DNA from: Sweltsa coloradensis
Lineage: Eukaryota; Arthropoda; Insecta; Plecoptera; Chloroperlidae
Direction of reading: 5' to 3'
Assembly (NCBI GenBank): GCA_024449915.1
Contig: JAMZAV010000967.1
Coordinates: 1 to 64,000, forward strand
Length of the DNA: 64,000 nt
Shown here one piece after another: positions 23,001 to 33,895 of this stretch. The notes below the pieces were generated by a model that was not told the origin of the DNA, did no database searches, and was given only the letters and a program-made list of their open reading frames with translations. The position numbers were made by a program, and so were the translations under genes. Position 1 is the stretch's first letter. Each line of letters starts with the position of its first letter.

Positions 23001-26000
23001 TGTGATCATTTACTCATTTGATTGAAATAAATATAATTAATTCCATTAATTCAATTAATAATAATTAAGTGGAATTCAGTTTGGACACATCATTATTTAG
23101 GTTTATTGTGATCATATTGTTTTTTAATACTACAATTGTCAATCGGAGCGCATAATTGAATGTTAAGACAATTTTAAGGGAATCTAGCTCATTCTCAACT
23201 TCAATAATCCATTAATCTGGGAGTTGCAGGAATTACGTTTGGGGCCATCAAAATTTGGATTAATTGGCATTATGTTATTAAAGTGGTGAAATTTTATGAC
23301 AATCGGTAAAGTTTTTGGAATACATAACTATACAAAAGTCAAAAGTGATATAATTTTACTAAATTTAATTAATTGGATGATTAATAAATAAATGAAAAAT
23401 ATTTTTTCACATATTATTTGACTCGTAAAATAAGCTTTCATATGATACCCAGTCGACTATGCTGTGTTTATTTTGTACATTAATTTTGTAATTTTTGTGA
23501 TTAATTGTCGTTAATTGAATTAATTGAATCAATGGGAAGTGATAAGAACCCGACCTTGGAGCCATCACTTTTCTCTTTTATTATGCTTGTTTTGTTATTA
23601 TTTGATACATCAGTTGACTGTGGTTTGTGAATGTCAAACATTTAACTGGTATTAATCTAATTATTAATTTCATTAATCCATTAATCTAAGAGTTGAAGGA
23701 ATTTTGTTTGGGGCCATCAAAATTTGGATTAATTGGCATTATGTTAGTAAAGGGGTGAAATTGTATGACAATCGGTAGAATTTTAGGTGTACATAATTAT
23801 ACATAAATCGAAAGTGGTAAAATATTTCTAAAATTCAATTAATTAGATGATTAATTAATTAATTTTTAAATATTTTTTCATTTATTCATTCACCGTAAAA
23901 TAAGCTTTCATTTGATACCAATGTCGACTGTGTTGTCTCCTTTAAAAAAAATTTGTTGGTTAATTAATCAATTAATTTTATTAATTCAATTAATAAGAAA
24001 GTTACAGGAACTCAACTTGGGGCCATCGTATTTTTGGATTCCTTGTGGTCATATTAGTAAATTCACAAATTTTCATGCTTTCTTCACGATTTGCACGATT
24101 GTTATATATATTGGAGCTTATAGACCCCACTAACATAGTTTTCTTTATTTACAAGTGGAGTGTACAGTCCTAATAACTCGTTACATTATTAAACTCATCT
24201 GCTCTAAAAGTTACATTATTATATTACCCAATTGTTAACATGGTTGAATGTATTTGAAATCCTTTACAGCAATATTTGTAATAACATTATATTGAAGCGT
24301 AACACACATCAAAAATTGGTCATTATTTACTTTAGTCCTATCCATAGTTGCACTGTGAATAATTTTAAAATTAACTTTGTTTGGTTTTACTTGAGTGATA
24401 GATTGATAATGTTGTTCCCTTGCCCAATTCTTAACCGGCAATAGCACCCACTGAACTCCTGATAATACACATTCACATAGCTGTACTTGTTTTTGTCAGA
24501 ATGTTACAATTATTGTAAATCTTTCAGCAGCTCATTACATGAAATTGTATCCTTGCGAAATATTGTTCTCATTTTTTTTTTACACAACAATGAACAGATA
24601 ATTTATTTAACTTACAATATTATAAATAACTATTTTGATTGTAGTATTTTAATTTTAAATCATACTGCATTAATTCTTCTCGAATGTGTAAAATGAATGC
24701 TTTCCTTAAAGTAGCATCCATAAAACAGTGGCATATGCAAGTTATACACTACGAATCACTTTGAAAAGTATAATTTAAATTGAAGTCAATTCATTCAAAT
24801 ACAACTTCAACAACGTTTATTTAAAATTAAAATAATTAAGTTGCTTTTACAGTACAACGTAAGCATATATTGATTTTACTATTTTATTTTTCTCTATCAC
24901 ACATGACTAACAATTCTTATGCTCTGGTTACAATGTGCATACCATACATTATAATTGGTATGATAAAACAAATACTAAAGGAATCTGTCTAGTCTTGGAC
25001 TATGGCTACATCCTGTAATATATATTCCATAGTGATTCCACCATTTCCATTAAAAAAAAATCAAAAATATAATTGAACAATCCAAAAATGAAGGTACATA
25101 AACTTTGATGATGATGTTTTTTTTTTAAAAGTTTGAGGTTCAAAATTTAAATCACTTGTTTTGTTTTTGCTAGTACGTCGGTGACGATGACGATGACTTG
25201 GAGAATGCGCTCGATGAGATCGGTGACCTGAGTGTCTGGTTATGGTGGGTATTCTTTCTAACCTGCGCTCCAGGATTCTTCAATACCTTGCACAACACGT
25301 CGTACGTGTTCATCGGTGCTGAGCTACCCCACTGGTGTGACATCGAGCAGCTGCACCAGACCAACTGGACGCAGCACCAGATCAGGACCATAGTTACAGG
25401 GTGAGCTATATAAAACATAATATACATCCAGTGGCGTATCCACGAACTCACAATTCATAGATGTACCAAAGGCTAAGTGGGTGGTCCGGGGGACTTGCCC
25501 CCCTGAAAATTTTTCTCCTTCAAGGTCCTTTTGTTGACAATCAGTGCGTTTTAAAGCATCACAATGACCAACCTTTTATCTACTAAAAGCCAGTTTTCAA
25601 TCCAAAAGTTTTCTCTTTCAAGGTCATTTTGATGAAAATCTGTGCGTTTTAATGCATCACAAATCACAATATCCAATTTTGTATTAACTAAAATCCTCTT
25701 TTGGTCAGATAGTAATTTGCCTTTAGTTTTGCGATAAAACAGTTATTCTATGTTCTCCTTTGAAACGTTTAAGTGCACTTTCACACTTTTCTTTTGCAAG
25801 GAGGGGGGGGGGGGTTGTGCCCCCTTCCCCCCTTGGATACGCCACTGTATACATACTTATATGCCCATAACTCTCCCCTAACGCCTAGTCCAACTTACAG
25901 CTCTACTGTCGTCTGCTTGTGACGACACTTCATTTTTGGTCAGTGTTGATTGAATATGATTGAACACCTTTATAAAAACTGGTAAGTTTTGGATTTAACA

Positions 26001-29000
26001 TGATTTTTAAACGACTGTTATAAATTGTAATAATTATATCATGGGGGAAAATAACATTTTGATGCAAAAAACTTGTGAATAAAAAGCAAATTGTCCGTGA
26101 ACCAATCAAATGTTTAATTTGAACTTGTAAATGTTTGTTGTAATCAAACCAGTTAGATTTGTTGAGATTTTTTGAATGTGTAGCTAAAATAATGTACAAT
26201 CTTAGTCACGTAAATTGTTTTTAATGTTGCCATTATAGAAGTGTACTAAAGCACATGAAATATTGCATTTTTAATTTCAATGTGCTTAAATGACCTCTGA
26301 ACTCATCAATAATAAAATAAAATAACCATTCCTTCCAAAAATGAACTTACTATGCTCATTAAGAGCTTCCTTGGTAATCATTTTACAGTTAATTCTTGTT
26401 CTCACACTTCTTCACAACTTTTTTTTCCTTTCACTTTGGCTTTGTAAAAATAGAAAAATGTAGTACATTGTAAACTATATATAACTATCCACGAATAAGA
26501 AAAGTATAAACCGGTTAATTTGATTAAAAAAAAAATTCAAACTAGTATTCCCTTGGGCTTATCAAATTATTTTACACTAAAACTTGGTTTGAAATTAATT
26601 GCTACTTATGTTTTGTATTATGTGTTTGTGTATTTGTTATTATTTTGTTGTACCATAATTATCGTGTCCGTAAGTGTCCCATGTGTCCTGTGTTCGTGTC
26701 AGTGGTATGCAATTAATAAAATAAAATAATCATTGTGTTTTCAGTGACCCCGCCAAGTCAAGCTGTTCAGCCCTCAACTGGAACTACACCGAGTTAGCCA
26801 AGCTAAGCTACGAAGACGCCCTAGCCCGGACGAACACATCCTCCAACCCAGGCACCTTCGACTGCCAGAAGTTCACCTACATTGGCTCGAGTTTCGTAGC
26901 TGAGGTACGTATTAAAGCAAATGTTTTAACATCTCTGCAGTTAATAGTGATTATGTAATGAGTTACAGATTATCAACTATGATTTGAAACGATATCGTTA
27001 TAAGTTTGACGGACGCAATACGTGACTCTTGACAATGAATGATGTGATTCTGGCGAAACGTCGAGTTTTAGAGCAAATATCAAGGTCCATCAATGAGCTC
27101 GAAAAAATGGATGAATGTTCCGGTAGACAAAAGTTTCACACACATATGAATCTATAAATTTATTTTAAATATTATGTACTCATGTTAATTTTTAGACGAA
27201 GCACTAATCATTGCATACTCTTAATATATGTGTACATAAAACATTGCAAGGGTGTACGAGAAAGTTTATCTCCTCTCTTTTTTAGTCGTTGATTTGATTT
27301 CTAGAAATCAAAATAAATTTGTTTTTCATCTTTAATCAAATTTCAAACCTCAAACCATTAGCCAAATGCCCTAATTTATAATACTTCGTTTCATTTTCAA
27401 TGACATATTATACACAATTTCGGTTATCTGTGACTTCATCTGAGATGTATCTTTACAGTGGGACTTGGTGTGTAAACATGCAGCTGAGAAACCTATGGTG
27501 CAGACAGCGCTCAGCATCGGCGACTTTTTCGGTGCTCTTTTATTCGGCTTCCTCGGCTCTAAGTAAGTTGTCTTGCAGTTCTCATCTTATGTAGTATTCA
27601 AGGTTCATTTAATATCATATTTATTTTACATCTCGCAAATCGTTGTTTTATTTTTGAAATGTATGTTTTGATTTTGATATTTGATACGAAAATTTACACT
27701 ATAGTAAGTGCTAGATTATACATATTGTCCTGTTTCTATACTTAGAGTATCACACGTTTGAGATTTAAATTAGTGTCTACCCTTGGTTAAAAGTGGCAAC
27801 AATGCAGTACAATAAAATACATTGAACATTTTAAATATTAAATATTTAAGAAATTTGAATTAATATAAGTTTGATGGCCTGCGTTAGATAAATGGTCCCA
27901 AGCGTTGGTCCTCTCACCCCAGATTACATACTCAATGGTTTACTATATCATATTGTGTGTTCCTCAGATGGGGCAGAAAACGCGCCTTCGTGTGTTCCTC
28001 GGTGCTGTTGGTCGCCTCCAGTATTACGTCATCATTCACCACCTCCTACTACTTGTTCATCTTCACACGCATTGGTATCGGAATGGCGGGATCTGGAGCC
28101 AACAACGCTGCCTTCACCCTACGTGAGTAAATTTTGAGAATGTGAAAGTAAATTTAAATTAATTTTACTATACGAGCACATTGTTATCTTCTCATCGTAT
28201 CATTTTACTGATGCATGTTTTTTTTGGGCCATCTTTTACCCTTTCTACACTTCTTTTTACTTTTGTATGTAATGTATTTGTATTCCTCTTTATTTTTATT
28301 AATATTTTAATGTTGGTAATGTATGATATAATGACGGTTTATATTGAAAACTGACGCATTTTTAATTTTTAATTTTGTTTTATGTTTTGTGCTGGTGCAA
28401 ATACATCTCATTTCCACACAATTTACTTTTTCCAGTATTTTTCCCGATTAAAGAGTTAATAAATAAACATTTAATATCAATCTTCATCAGTCTTACGTCT
28501 CTATAAGTTGATCATGTACTTCTACGTGGACGTACCATATAGAAATTAATACATGATCGTATTGTGAAACTAATTCAATACATTTTGTTTACTTTGCTTC
28601 CAGTAACTGAAGTGTGCAACCCGAAGTACCGGTCTCTCCTAGGAATCCTAGGGTTCATAGTTCGACCTATCGCTATGGTGATGCTGTCCCTGATCGCCAC
28701 AAACTTCGAATATGATTGGAGGGTTCTACAATTAGCCATCTCTGCCCCTACACTCCTTCTACTCGTTGTGCACTGCGTGTAAGTTACTTTGATTTTTATT
28801 TCGCATTTATATTGTTAATTTTTACTCGTATTTGTCAAAGAAATTGTTATTTTTACAGGTTATTTCGCTGGATCGACAATTAAAAATAAGAGGGGTTGAG
28901 AAGCTAGGTGGACCAACCCAAAACATTTCCTTTTCCCTTAGATTGGAGCTATTAATAGAATGCAGCTTAAAACTGTTTGTATTGGAATGTAACCGATTAA

Positions 29001-32000
29001 TCAAATATGAACTTAAATTCACATATTTGAAAATTTCAAATATCAATTTCTGGCTGGAATATCCTCTATGGTCCATTTTGCTTCTTAACATATTCATGTT
29101 TTTGTTGTATTCTGGGCTAATTTTTGTGGGCTGGTTAAAAAAATCGTTTTTTCTTTCTATTTTTAAATTGATTTGAATGTAGGAAATACAGGAATGCACT
29201 TAAAAGTAAAAAAATGTGTGTTGATCCTCTTTGCCTTTCCACCCTTCTATTGATATTATATAATCATCAGATATTTAGATTTTATAATTGAAAGAAAATA
29301 ATTGGGGTTTTGGTTTTGCTAAAAAGATTTTCTAAAGACAGCCTTCAATTTAAGCTAAGTCGCCAATTATAATTTAACATCTTCTAAAATATAATACCTG
29401 AAATGTATATTAAAATCATATTATTTGTATTGAAAATCATTGATATGAAGAAAAAATTAATGACAAGGTTTAGATAAAATTATATATATTTCTTTATGAA
29501 GGGTTTCTAGATAATTAAGCATTAAGGAGTAGTATACTGCCACTTCTTGATGATATCCACCTGAATTAGAGTTCACAAATGTATTGTTGCTTCACCTACA
29601 ACTAAACGTAACTGTATTATTTGTTGCCTGCAGGTTCCTCCCCGAGTCTCCGAAGTGGTTGATGATCCAAGGCAGGAAAGACGAAGCGTGGGAAGTCATC
29701 AAGAAAGCCACCGGAGGTCGCAGAACTCCTAGAGTCAACCGTAAGGTGGCTGTTATAGGACAAGACAAAATAATCACTGTGAGGAACAATTACATAATTA
29801 TGTTTCTTAATCGTTGCACAAGAAAAAAACTTCCATCTCCAAGTCTTGTAGAATTTGAAGATCATTTATCAATTACTAAATTTAAAATGAATCAAAAAAA
29901 TATTTTTACATACAATTTTGTCAACAATATTGAAATTTGTTATTTTGTTTTTATTATTATTATTTTATTATTTATTTTCAATATGTCTGAATTACATAAC
30001 ATATACACATTGCTGTTGGCGAGAGTACAGCAATGCCCCTTAAAACAATGTGCCTTGCCACCGTTTTATGAACTAATTATTAAATTTACAGCAAATATAT
30101 ACATGAAATATACATGACGTGAATCCTATTCATATTCAGTTACTAAAACTGATTTACGAAGGAGGACGAAACATAAAACAAAAACAACTTCAATGTATAC
30201 ACAAACTTATGAACACCAATTAAACAATTTCGATATAATAACTTTAGAAATGTAGGACTATACATAACTTACACATTTCTAAATTTGTATTGAAATAATT
30301 TATAAAAAAACAATTAATTTCTACGATTTTCGATTTTGTTAAAAAGTCCTAAATTTAATATATATATATTCATTATTTTTTCTGGCTGATCAAGAGAAAT
30401 TTTCCCAAATCTATGACTGTAGAGCTGTCCATGTATGCTTGATTGACAACTTTGAAAAGTTTCATTTACGTCGGATGCTTCTTGGCTGAGCGAACAGCTC
30501 TTTGTTAACTGCCAAATGTGTCCTAATCCCTATTAAATTCAACATATTTTGTAAAGCTGATTCTTTTTTGTCGTGTGAGATATACTGTTCGATGATGTTC
30601 ATCCTTGCAACATAGTAGCTGTTGAGATCAGGGGCAGATGTGAAGGGTAATATGGGTGCAAATCAGCAACAAATTTAAACCTTTTGTTGTCCTCCTTTGT
30701 AAATCAGTTTTTATAACTGAATAGGATAGACGTTAAATAAATAAATAAAATGAATAAAAATAAAATAAACGTTGGCTAAAACTTTCTTACTGTTTCAGGA
30801 AACATGTCCTGTAGAGTCGAGCGACGAGTTCGAGTCCAAGTCACTGTTCAAGAGCATGACGCATTCCTTCTCCACCATCACCGATCTGTTCAGCACTTCT
30901 GACATGAGATGGAGGGTCCTGATATCGTTCGCACTTCGGTTTACCACCACTCTCACCATGATCGCGATCACCCTCAATGCCGATAATCTACGTCTAGACC
31001 GGTAACGCATAGCATACTTACTTACATTTCAGTGGGTTAAAAGAGACAGCATTTTATATAATTAATATTTACTACAATTCAGAAATTAAAAAGTCCGCCC
31101 CAACCGGGATTCGAACCACGGATCTCCCTCATTCCAGACAGGCGTCTTAACCACTAGACCATCAGAACGAGTACATTTTAATCTCTGAATTGTAGTTGCA
31201 TTATAAATCTGAATGGTTTACCATGACCCGTGATTCGAATTCCGGTTGGGGCGGACTTTTTGAATTTTTGAATTGTAGTAAATAATAACAATTACACCTA
31301 CGGGATTGTTTCCCGACTAACCAAATCGAGAAATTTTATATAATGTTTTATTATCACGTATTTACCGCATGAACCTAATATCTTATCAATTTAAAGAGTA
31401 TTTTTTAACAGCTCTGTTCTTATTATAATGATGAAACACTTTTAGAGTAGGTCAGGTTTAAGATCATGATTTTTAGGACTATACACCACTCAAAATAAAA
31501 CAAAGATTACGATATTTCTAAGATTATATTATTTTTATTGAACTCTGTTCTTATAATAATATTGTTTGCAATATTTCGTGTATCATACGTATATCGCTGA
31601 TTAGAGCAGATGAAGAGCTCGAGAACTAGTGTAACGGCTTCGTTCTCCTCTACGTCTGCTCGGTAGTCTGGGTTAGTGGAGGAACCTATATGACATTTTT
31701 TTAAAAATTATTTATTTAACGTCTATCCTATTCAGATATAAAACTGATATACAAAGGTACGTGGACTTTTTATTATTATTTGTGTCATATGGTCGATAAA
31801 TTTTCTATTAGTTCTAAGCTACGAACCTTTCATGAATTGATGACGGCAAACTAAAGACACGTCTATTCAATCATCCATATCATATACAAAACATCTGCAA
31901 CGGCATTGAACAACATGTGTTTTAGCTGTTTTCGGAAATTTGTCGTACTTCAATAATTTAACATTTCTTTTTTTGTTGTTGAACAGCTTCCTCTACGTCG

Positions 32001-33220
32001 GCTTGATCGGTGGAAGTAACGTCTTCAGCAGTAGCGTCTCAATCTTGGTTCTCAAGGTCATCGGACGCAGGACTTGTTGTAGCTTGCTGTACTTTGGAGG
32101 AGCTGTCGCACTCTTATCGTTATTAGCGATACCTCAAGGTGCTGTAGTCGGTCCACTTTGTTTTAATAAAATAACAATAATAACATAGTAATTCCCCAAG
32201 AGGATGAAGTCGGTCCGCTTTTATTAAAAATATTAATGATAATTATCTTGGCAATACCTCAATGTCTCCTCAAAATTTATGATTGCAGAAACACGTTACT
32301 CGATGTTAATTGTTTCAGTTGCTCACCAACAGGTGTACTCTTATTTGTAACTCATATGTATCCTACAGCGTCATACAAAAATGAATATCGTTTTTACTAT
32401 ATTGAACTATTCAGAATGAGATATACTATATTTTGTTTTTAATGAAAGATAACTCCAAATATAATTAAGATGATAATGTTTTGTTATGTTTTTCAGATAA
32501 CTCCATGCTGATGTTGTCGATAGTGCTGGTCGGTATGTTCTGTATGGGCTCCGTGCTATCAGTGATATCTCTCTTCATCTCTGAGCTCTTCCCAATAGAT
32601 GTCCGACCCCTGGCCATAGGGGCCTGCTCTACAGGGTCACACGTAGGGTCCATGCTGGCTCCCTTCATAGTCGCTTTGTTGGTGAGCGCAAACTGTTTTG
32701 TATTTGCTATTAGTGTAGGTAGTAGGTTGTTTCTAACTCTGGTACTTTTGTAAGGTTACCTGTTGAGAAAACCAGAAGAAGACTACTGATAATTCTTTGA
32801 AATTATGTTTTTAAATCTTGTTATTTATTTGTTTATTTATTAAAGTGCAGTGTTAAGTCCAAAAGATTAATTAAAACTAAACACACCTGCTCTAAATGTG
32901 TACTTTAATTAATACAGTTCTTGCCATGTTTTCCTCTTTCCGCATCATTTTTTCCAGTTGAACTCTTTCCCAAGCTGCGTTTCGTCTTTACGTTGGTGTT
33001 AAATAATACTAAGCAACTATACTAAATAATGTATTTATTCCAGGGCCAACGAGCGTGGTATATTCCAAGCACAATATGCGGCAGCCTAGCCCTCGTTGCC
33101 AGTGTACTAGTCCTGTCACTTCCTGAAACCTCAGACAGGAAACTTAGCAACACTGTGCAAGAAATCGAAGACAAGCTAGATGATAAAGTCTCCATCAGGA
33201 ACATATGTTCATGTAAATAG
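20021..33220 (+). CDS. Gene A: SLC22-family organic ion transporter-like protein (11 coding exons)
   Basis: Coding exons: 20021-20083, 25174-25400, 26745-26904, 27459-27562, 27968-28122, 28604-28778, 29634-29778, 30799-31001, 31987-32138, 32497-32681, 33044-33220; 1746 nt, 581 residues, all phases consistent. The product is a 12-helix plasma-membrane transporter of the Major Facilitator Superfamily; SLC22 members move organic cations, zwitterions such as carnitine, or anions, but the substrate cannot be read from sequence. Seen directly: a D-rich N-terminus (25-29), helix 1 at about 43-62, a Cys-containing extracellular loop with NTS, NWT, NYT and NTS sequons, GSKWGRKRAF at about 183-192, PESPKWL at 298-304 and LPETSD at 549-554. 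SLC22 proteins are typically near 550 residues, so this is full length. Gene B downstream in the same orientation is its tandem paralog. The start is the first in-frame ATG of exon 1 and has a matching position in gene B. Confidence 0.9.
20321..20397. mobile_element. 77-bp hairpin insertion in the left palindrome arm
   Basis: AAACAATGTTTCAATAACTG opens it and CGAAGCATTGTTT closes it, with imperfect inverted arms (AGTAGT/ACTACT near the loop). The right arm lacks it: there CTATGTT is followed directly by AGTGGGGTC (read on the reverse strand). It therefore inserted after the palindrome formed, or was lost from the other arm. Confidence 0.7.
22095..22887 (+). mobile_element. Helitron/Helentron-like element, family H2, copy c, with empty site
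   Basis: Starts TGGATGAGCGTAGCGAGCG and ends CGCTCATCCACAACGCGGCG, GGACTTAAGCGTTTT and CCTAGT. The left palindrome arm (about 21539-21560) keeps the uninterrupted site, which read on the matching strand is GATTGTAAT/TAATTAGATG. Removing 793 bp from the filled site restores this exactly, so insertion was between T and T with no target duplication. That fits Helitron-like, particularly Helentron-type, behaviour and argues against cut-and-paste transposons. The interior is noncoding. Confidence 0.85.
24193..25173. other. Distal part of gene A intron 1
   Basis: AT-rich intronic sequence without a supportable feature; it ends in the exon 2 acceptor TTTTGCTAG. Confidence 0.5.
25174..25400 (+). CDS. 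Gene A exon 2
   Basis: Acceptor TTTTGCTAG, donor ACAGG/GTGAGC. It encodes the acidic YVGDDDDDLENALDEIG segment, helix 1 (WLWWVFFLTCAPGFF) and the first part of the extracellular loop (NTSYVFIG, LPHWC, NWT). It ends in phase 2. Confidence 0.9.
25429..25847. mobile_element. hAT-type MITE in gene A intron 2
   Basis: The ends CAGTGGCGTATCCA and TGGATACGCCACTG are perfect 14-bp inverted repeats, and CAGTGGCG is a terminus typical of hAT-related elements. Flanks TATACATC (25421-25428) and TATACATA (25848-25855) match at 7 of 8 bases, the duplication length expected for hAT. The interior has two diverged direct repeats (TTTCTC(C/T)TTCAAGGTC ... TGTGCGTTTTAA-type) and no transposase. It begins only 28 bp past the exon 2 donor. 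Confidence 0.85.
26745..26904 (+). CDS. Gene A exon 3
   Basis: Acceptor TGTTTTCAG, donor GCTGAG/GTACGT. It encodes the rest of the extracellular loop, with NYT and NTS sequons and Cys residues, to SSFVAE. It is about 97% identical to gene B exon 3 (5 differences in 160 nt by my count), while flanking introns are unrelated. Confidence 0.92.
27459..27562 (+). CDS. Gene A exon 4
   Basis: Acceptor CTTTACAG, donor TCTAA/GTAAGT. It encodes WDLVCKHAAEKPMVQT, helix 2 and the start of the GSKWGRKR loop; the K codon is split across the intron. Confidence 0.92.
27968..28122 (+). CDS. Gene A exon 5
   Basis: Acceptor GTTCCTCAG, donor CCTAC/GTGAGT. It completes GSKWGRKRAF, the conserved Major Facilitator loop between helices 2 and 3, and encodes helices 3 and 4 (FIFTRIGIGMAGSGANNAAF). 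Confidence 0.92.
28604..28778 (+). CDS. Gene A exon 6
   Basis: Acceptor TGCTTCCAG, donor TGCGT/GTAAGT. It encodes LTEVCNPKYRSLLGILG and helices 5 and 6 (LQLAISAPTLLLLVVHCV). Compared with gene B the first half is highly diverged while TATGATTGGAGG and CTACAATTAGCCATCTCTGC tracts are identical. Confidence 0.92.
29634..29778 (+). CDS. Gene A exon 7
   Basis: Acceptor TGCCTGCAG, donor ATCACT/GTGAGG. It encodes FLPESPKWLMIQGRKDEAW, the SLC22 signature after helix 6, and the cytoplasmic loop through GQDKIIT. The reading frame stays open into the intron for about 340 nt more, which is accidental; the next exon joins in phase 0. Confidence 0.85.
29779..30798. repeat. Gene A intron 7 with inverted copies of a LINE/SINE-type tail
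   Basis: TTCAGTTACTAAAACTGATT...GGAGGAC at about 30136-30168 is the reverse complement of GTCCTCCTTTGTAAATCAGT...CTGAATAGG at about 30697-30727, which continues ATAGACGTTAAATAAATAAA. Related tails lie at 31715-31757, 55337-55395, 57609-57635 and 39084-39110. Two opposed 3' ends, or one inverted-repeat element of about 620 bp, would fit. Confidence 0.5.
30799..31001 (+). CDS. Gene A exon 8
   Basis: Acceptor CTGTTTCAG, donor GACCG/GTAACG. It encodes the rest of the large cytoplasmic loop (ETCPVESSDEF to FSTSDMRWRVL) and helix 7 (LRFTTTLTMIAITLNADNLR). Confidence 0.92.
31062..31290. mobile_element. Foldback element bounded by tRNA-like sequence, gene A intron 8
   Basis: The left end TTACTACAATTCAGAAATTA then AAAAAGTCCGCCCCAACCGG is mirrored at 31235-31290 by CCGGTTGGGGCGGACTTTTT and TTGAATTGTAGTAAAT. 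The left arm holds a complete 73-nt tRNA-like unit on the minus strand (31096-31168); the right arm keeps only its 3' half. See also 37258-37595 and 56075-56200. Confidence 0.8.
31096..31168 (-). other. tRNA-like sequence (not a functional tRNA)
   Basis: 73 nt with a 7-bp wobble-rich acceptor (GTTCTGA / TTGGGGC), a 4-bp D stem GTCT/AGAC around AGTGGTTA, anticodon loop CTGGAAT and T loop TTCGAAT. Anticodon and T stems contain mismatches, and the GGA anticodon would need a serine-type long variable arm that is absent. It is part of a repeat. Confidence 0.7.
31601..31692 (+). mobile_element. SINE family S3 middle fragment
   Basis: Matches the middle of the 5S-SINE at 43666-43759: GAGCAGATGAA, CTAGTGTAACGGCTTCGTTC, ACGTCTGCT, GTTAGTGGAGGAACCTATAT. 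Confidence 0.85.
31987..32138 (+). CDS. Gene A exon 9
   Basis: Acceptor GTTGAACAG, donor CTCAAG/GTGCTG. It encodes helices 8 and 9 (FLYVGLIGGSNVFSSSVSIL, IGRRTCC, LLYFGGAVALLSLLAIPQ). The donor is weaker than in gene B (GTAATT), but the phase and position are conserved. Confidence 0.88.
32497..32681 (+). CDS. Gene A exon 10
   Basis: Acceptor TTTTTCAG, donor TTGTTG/GTGAGC. It encodes helices 10 and 11 with ISELFPIDVRPLAIGACSTG, the conserved SLC22 segment. Only 4 of 185 nt differ from gene B exon 10 by my count. Confidence 0.93.
33044..33220 (+). CDS. Gene A exon 11 (3' end of coding sequence)
   Basis: Acceptor TTATTCCAG. It encodes helix 12 and the C-terminus: WYIPSTICGSLALVAS, LPETSDRKLSNTVQEIED, ending RNICSCK and TAG at 33218-33220. 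Confidence 0.93.
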   Translation, partial: GQRAWYIPSTICGSLALVASVLVLSLPETSDRKLSNTVQEIEDKLDDKVSIRNICSCK

Positions 33221-33895
33221 TTTTTTTAACCGTGGTAAAATGTGATTGTTCTATTGAACCGTGTGTACTATGAAGTATTAATGCATGTTTTAGTTTTCAA
33301 CGCTAGAACTAGCGTTCGTGTGCTTATTTATTATTTAAAAGTCAATGTGTTTTTAGATTATTAGTGAACTGGAAAATGTCACAATATCGTGGTCATTTAG
33401 TACACAACAAATATCTTTAAAATCATATTTTATGTTTGGCCCATATATAATTACAATTTATTTTACTTGTTCAAATTTTTATCTTGTATGCAAAGTAATT
33501 ATTGTTTGTTGTTAGAAATTGAATTTTAGTACTTCGGTTAAAAATTTATAATTTTGTAACATTAGAGTTTTACAAAGTATTTAAGGTAAAGTTTTGCAAA
33601 AAAAAATGAATCGGTCATTATAACTAAAATAAGGAGCTCTAATAAAGAGATGCAAAAATGACAAGTAACCTTTAGGATGTTTGTTTACCTAGTTATTCAA
33701 ACAGTATTGAGAAAAATTATTTAGAGAGAAAATCGTGTGTTTTACCAAAAGGTGGTATAATTTGAAATCTTGAAGCACATTTTGTACGTACTTAAATGTG
33801 GTAATTGTTGAAATGTTTTATAGTTTATTTAAAATAAAGTGATATTAGAAAGTTCCTTTGCTAGCATTTAAAATAAAGTTCTGTGTATATATAAT
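33221..33895 (+). terminator. Gene A 3' UTR and polyadenylation signals
   Basis: AATAAA hexamers at 33833-33838 and 33872-33877 are followed by GT-rich sequence (CTGTGTATATATAATTTGTT, TGTCTGTTTATTGTGTGC), as expected at a cleavage site near 33890-33900. The exact end is inferred. Confidence 0.5.

Larger units (their letters stand above)
20261..24192. mobile_element. 3.9-kb palindrome / foldback element in gene A intron 1
   Basis: Left arm 20261-21786 and right arm 21849-24192 are reverse complements around a spacer of about 62 bp. The outer ends read TTAATAATGTAACGAG and CTCGTTACATTATTAA. Each arm contains three tandemly arranged diverged units marked by GTCGAC next to AAGCTTTCAT (GTCGAC at about 20591, 21062 and 21440 on the left; 22990, 23452 and 23923 on the right). 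The right arm is interrupted by a Helitron-like element (22095-22887) and a further insertion of about 80 bp near 23083-23160. The left arm carries its own 77-bp hairpin insertion (about 20321-20397). Long arms with internal repeats resemble foldback elements of the Galileo/FB kind, but no transposase or target duplication is identified, so a simple inverted duplication is also possible. Confidence 0.9.

Noticed and set aside
28822..29199. Open frames of more than 110 codons on both strands in gene A intron 6
   Set aside because: AT-rich, no recognisable motif, and on the plus strand located between well-supported exons that splice in phase around it.
29779..30117. Extension of the exon 7 reading frame
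   Set aside because: Protein similarity stops at the GTGAGG donor and the next exon joins in phase 0, so this is read-through into the intron.
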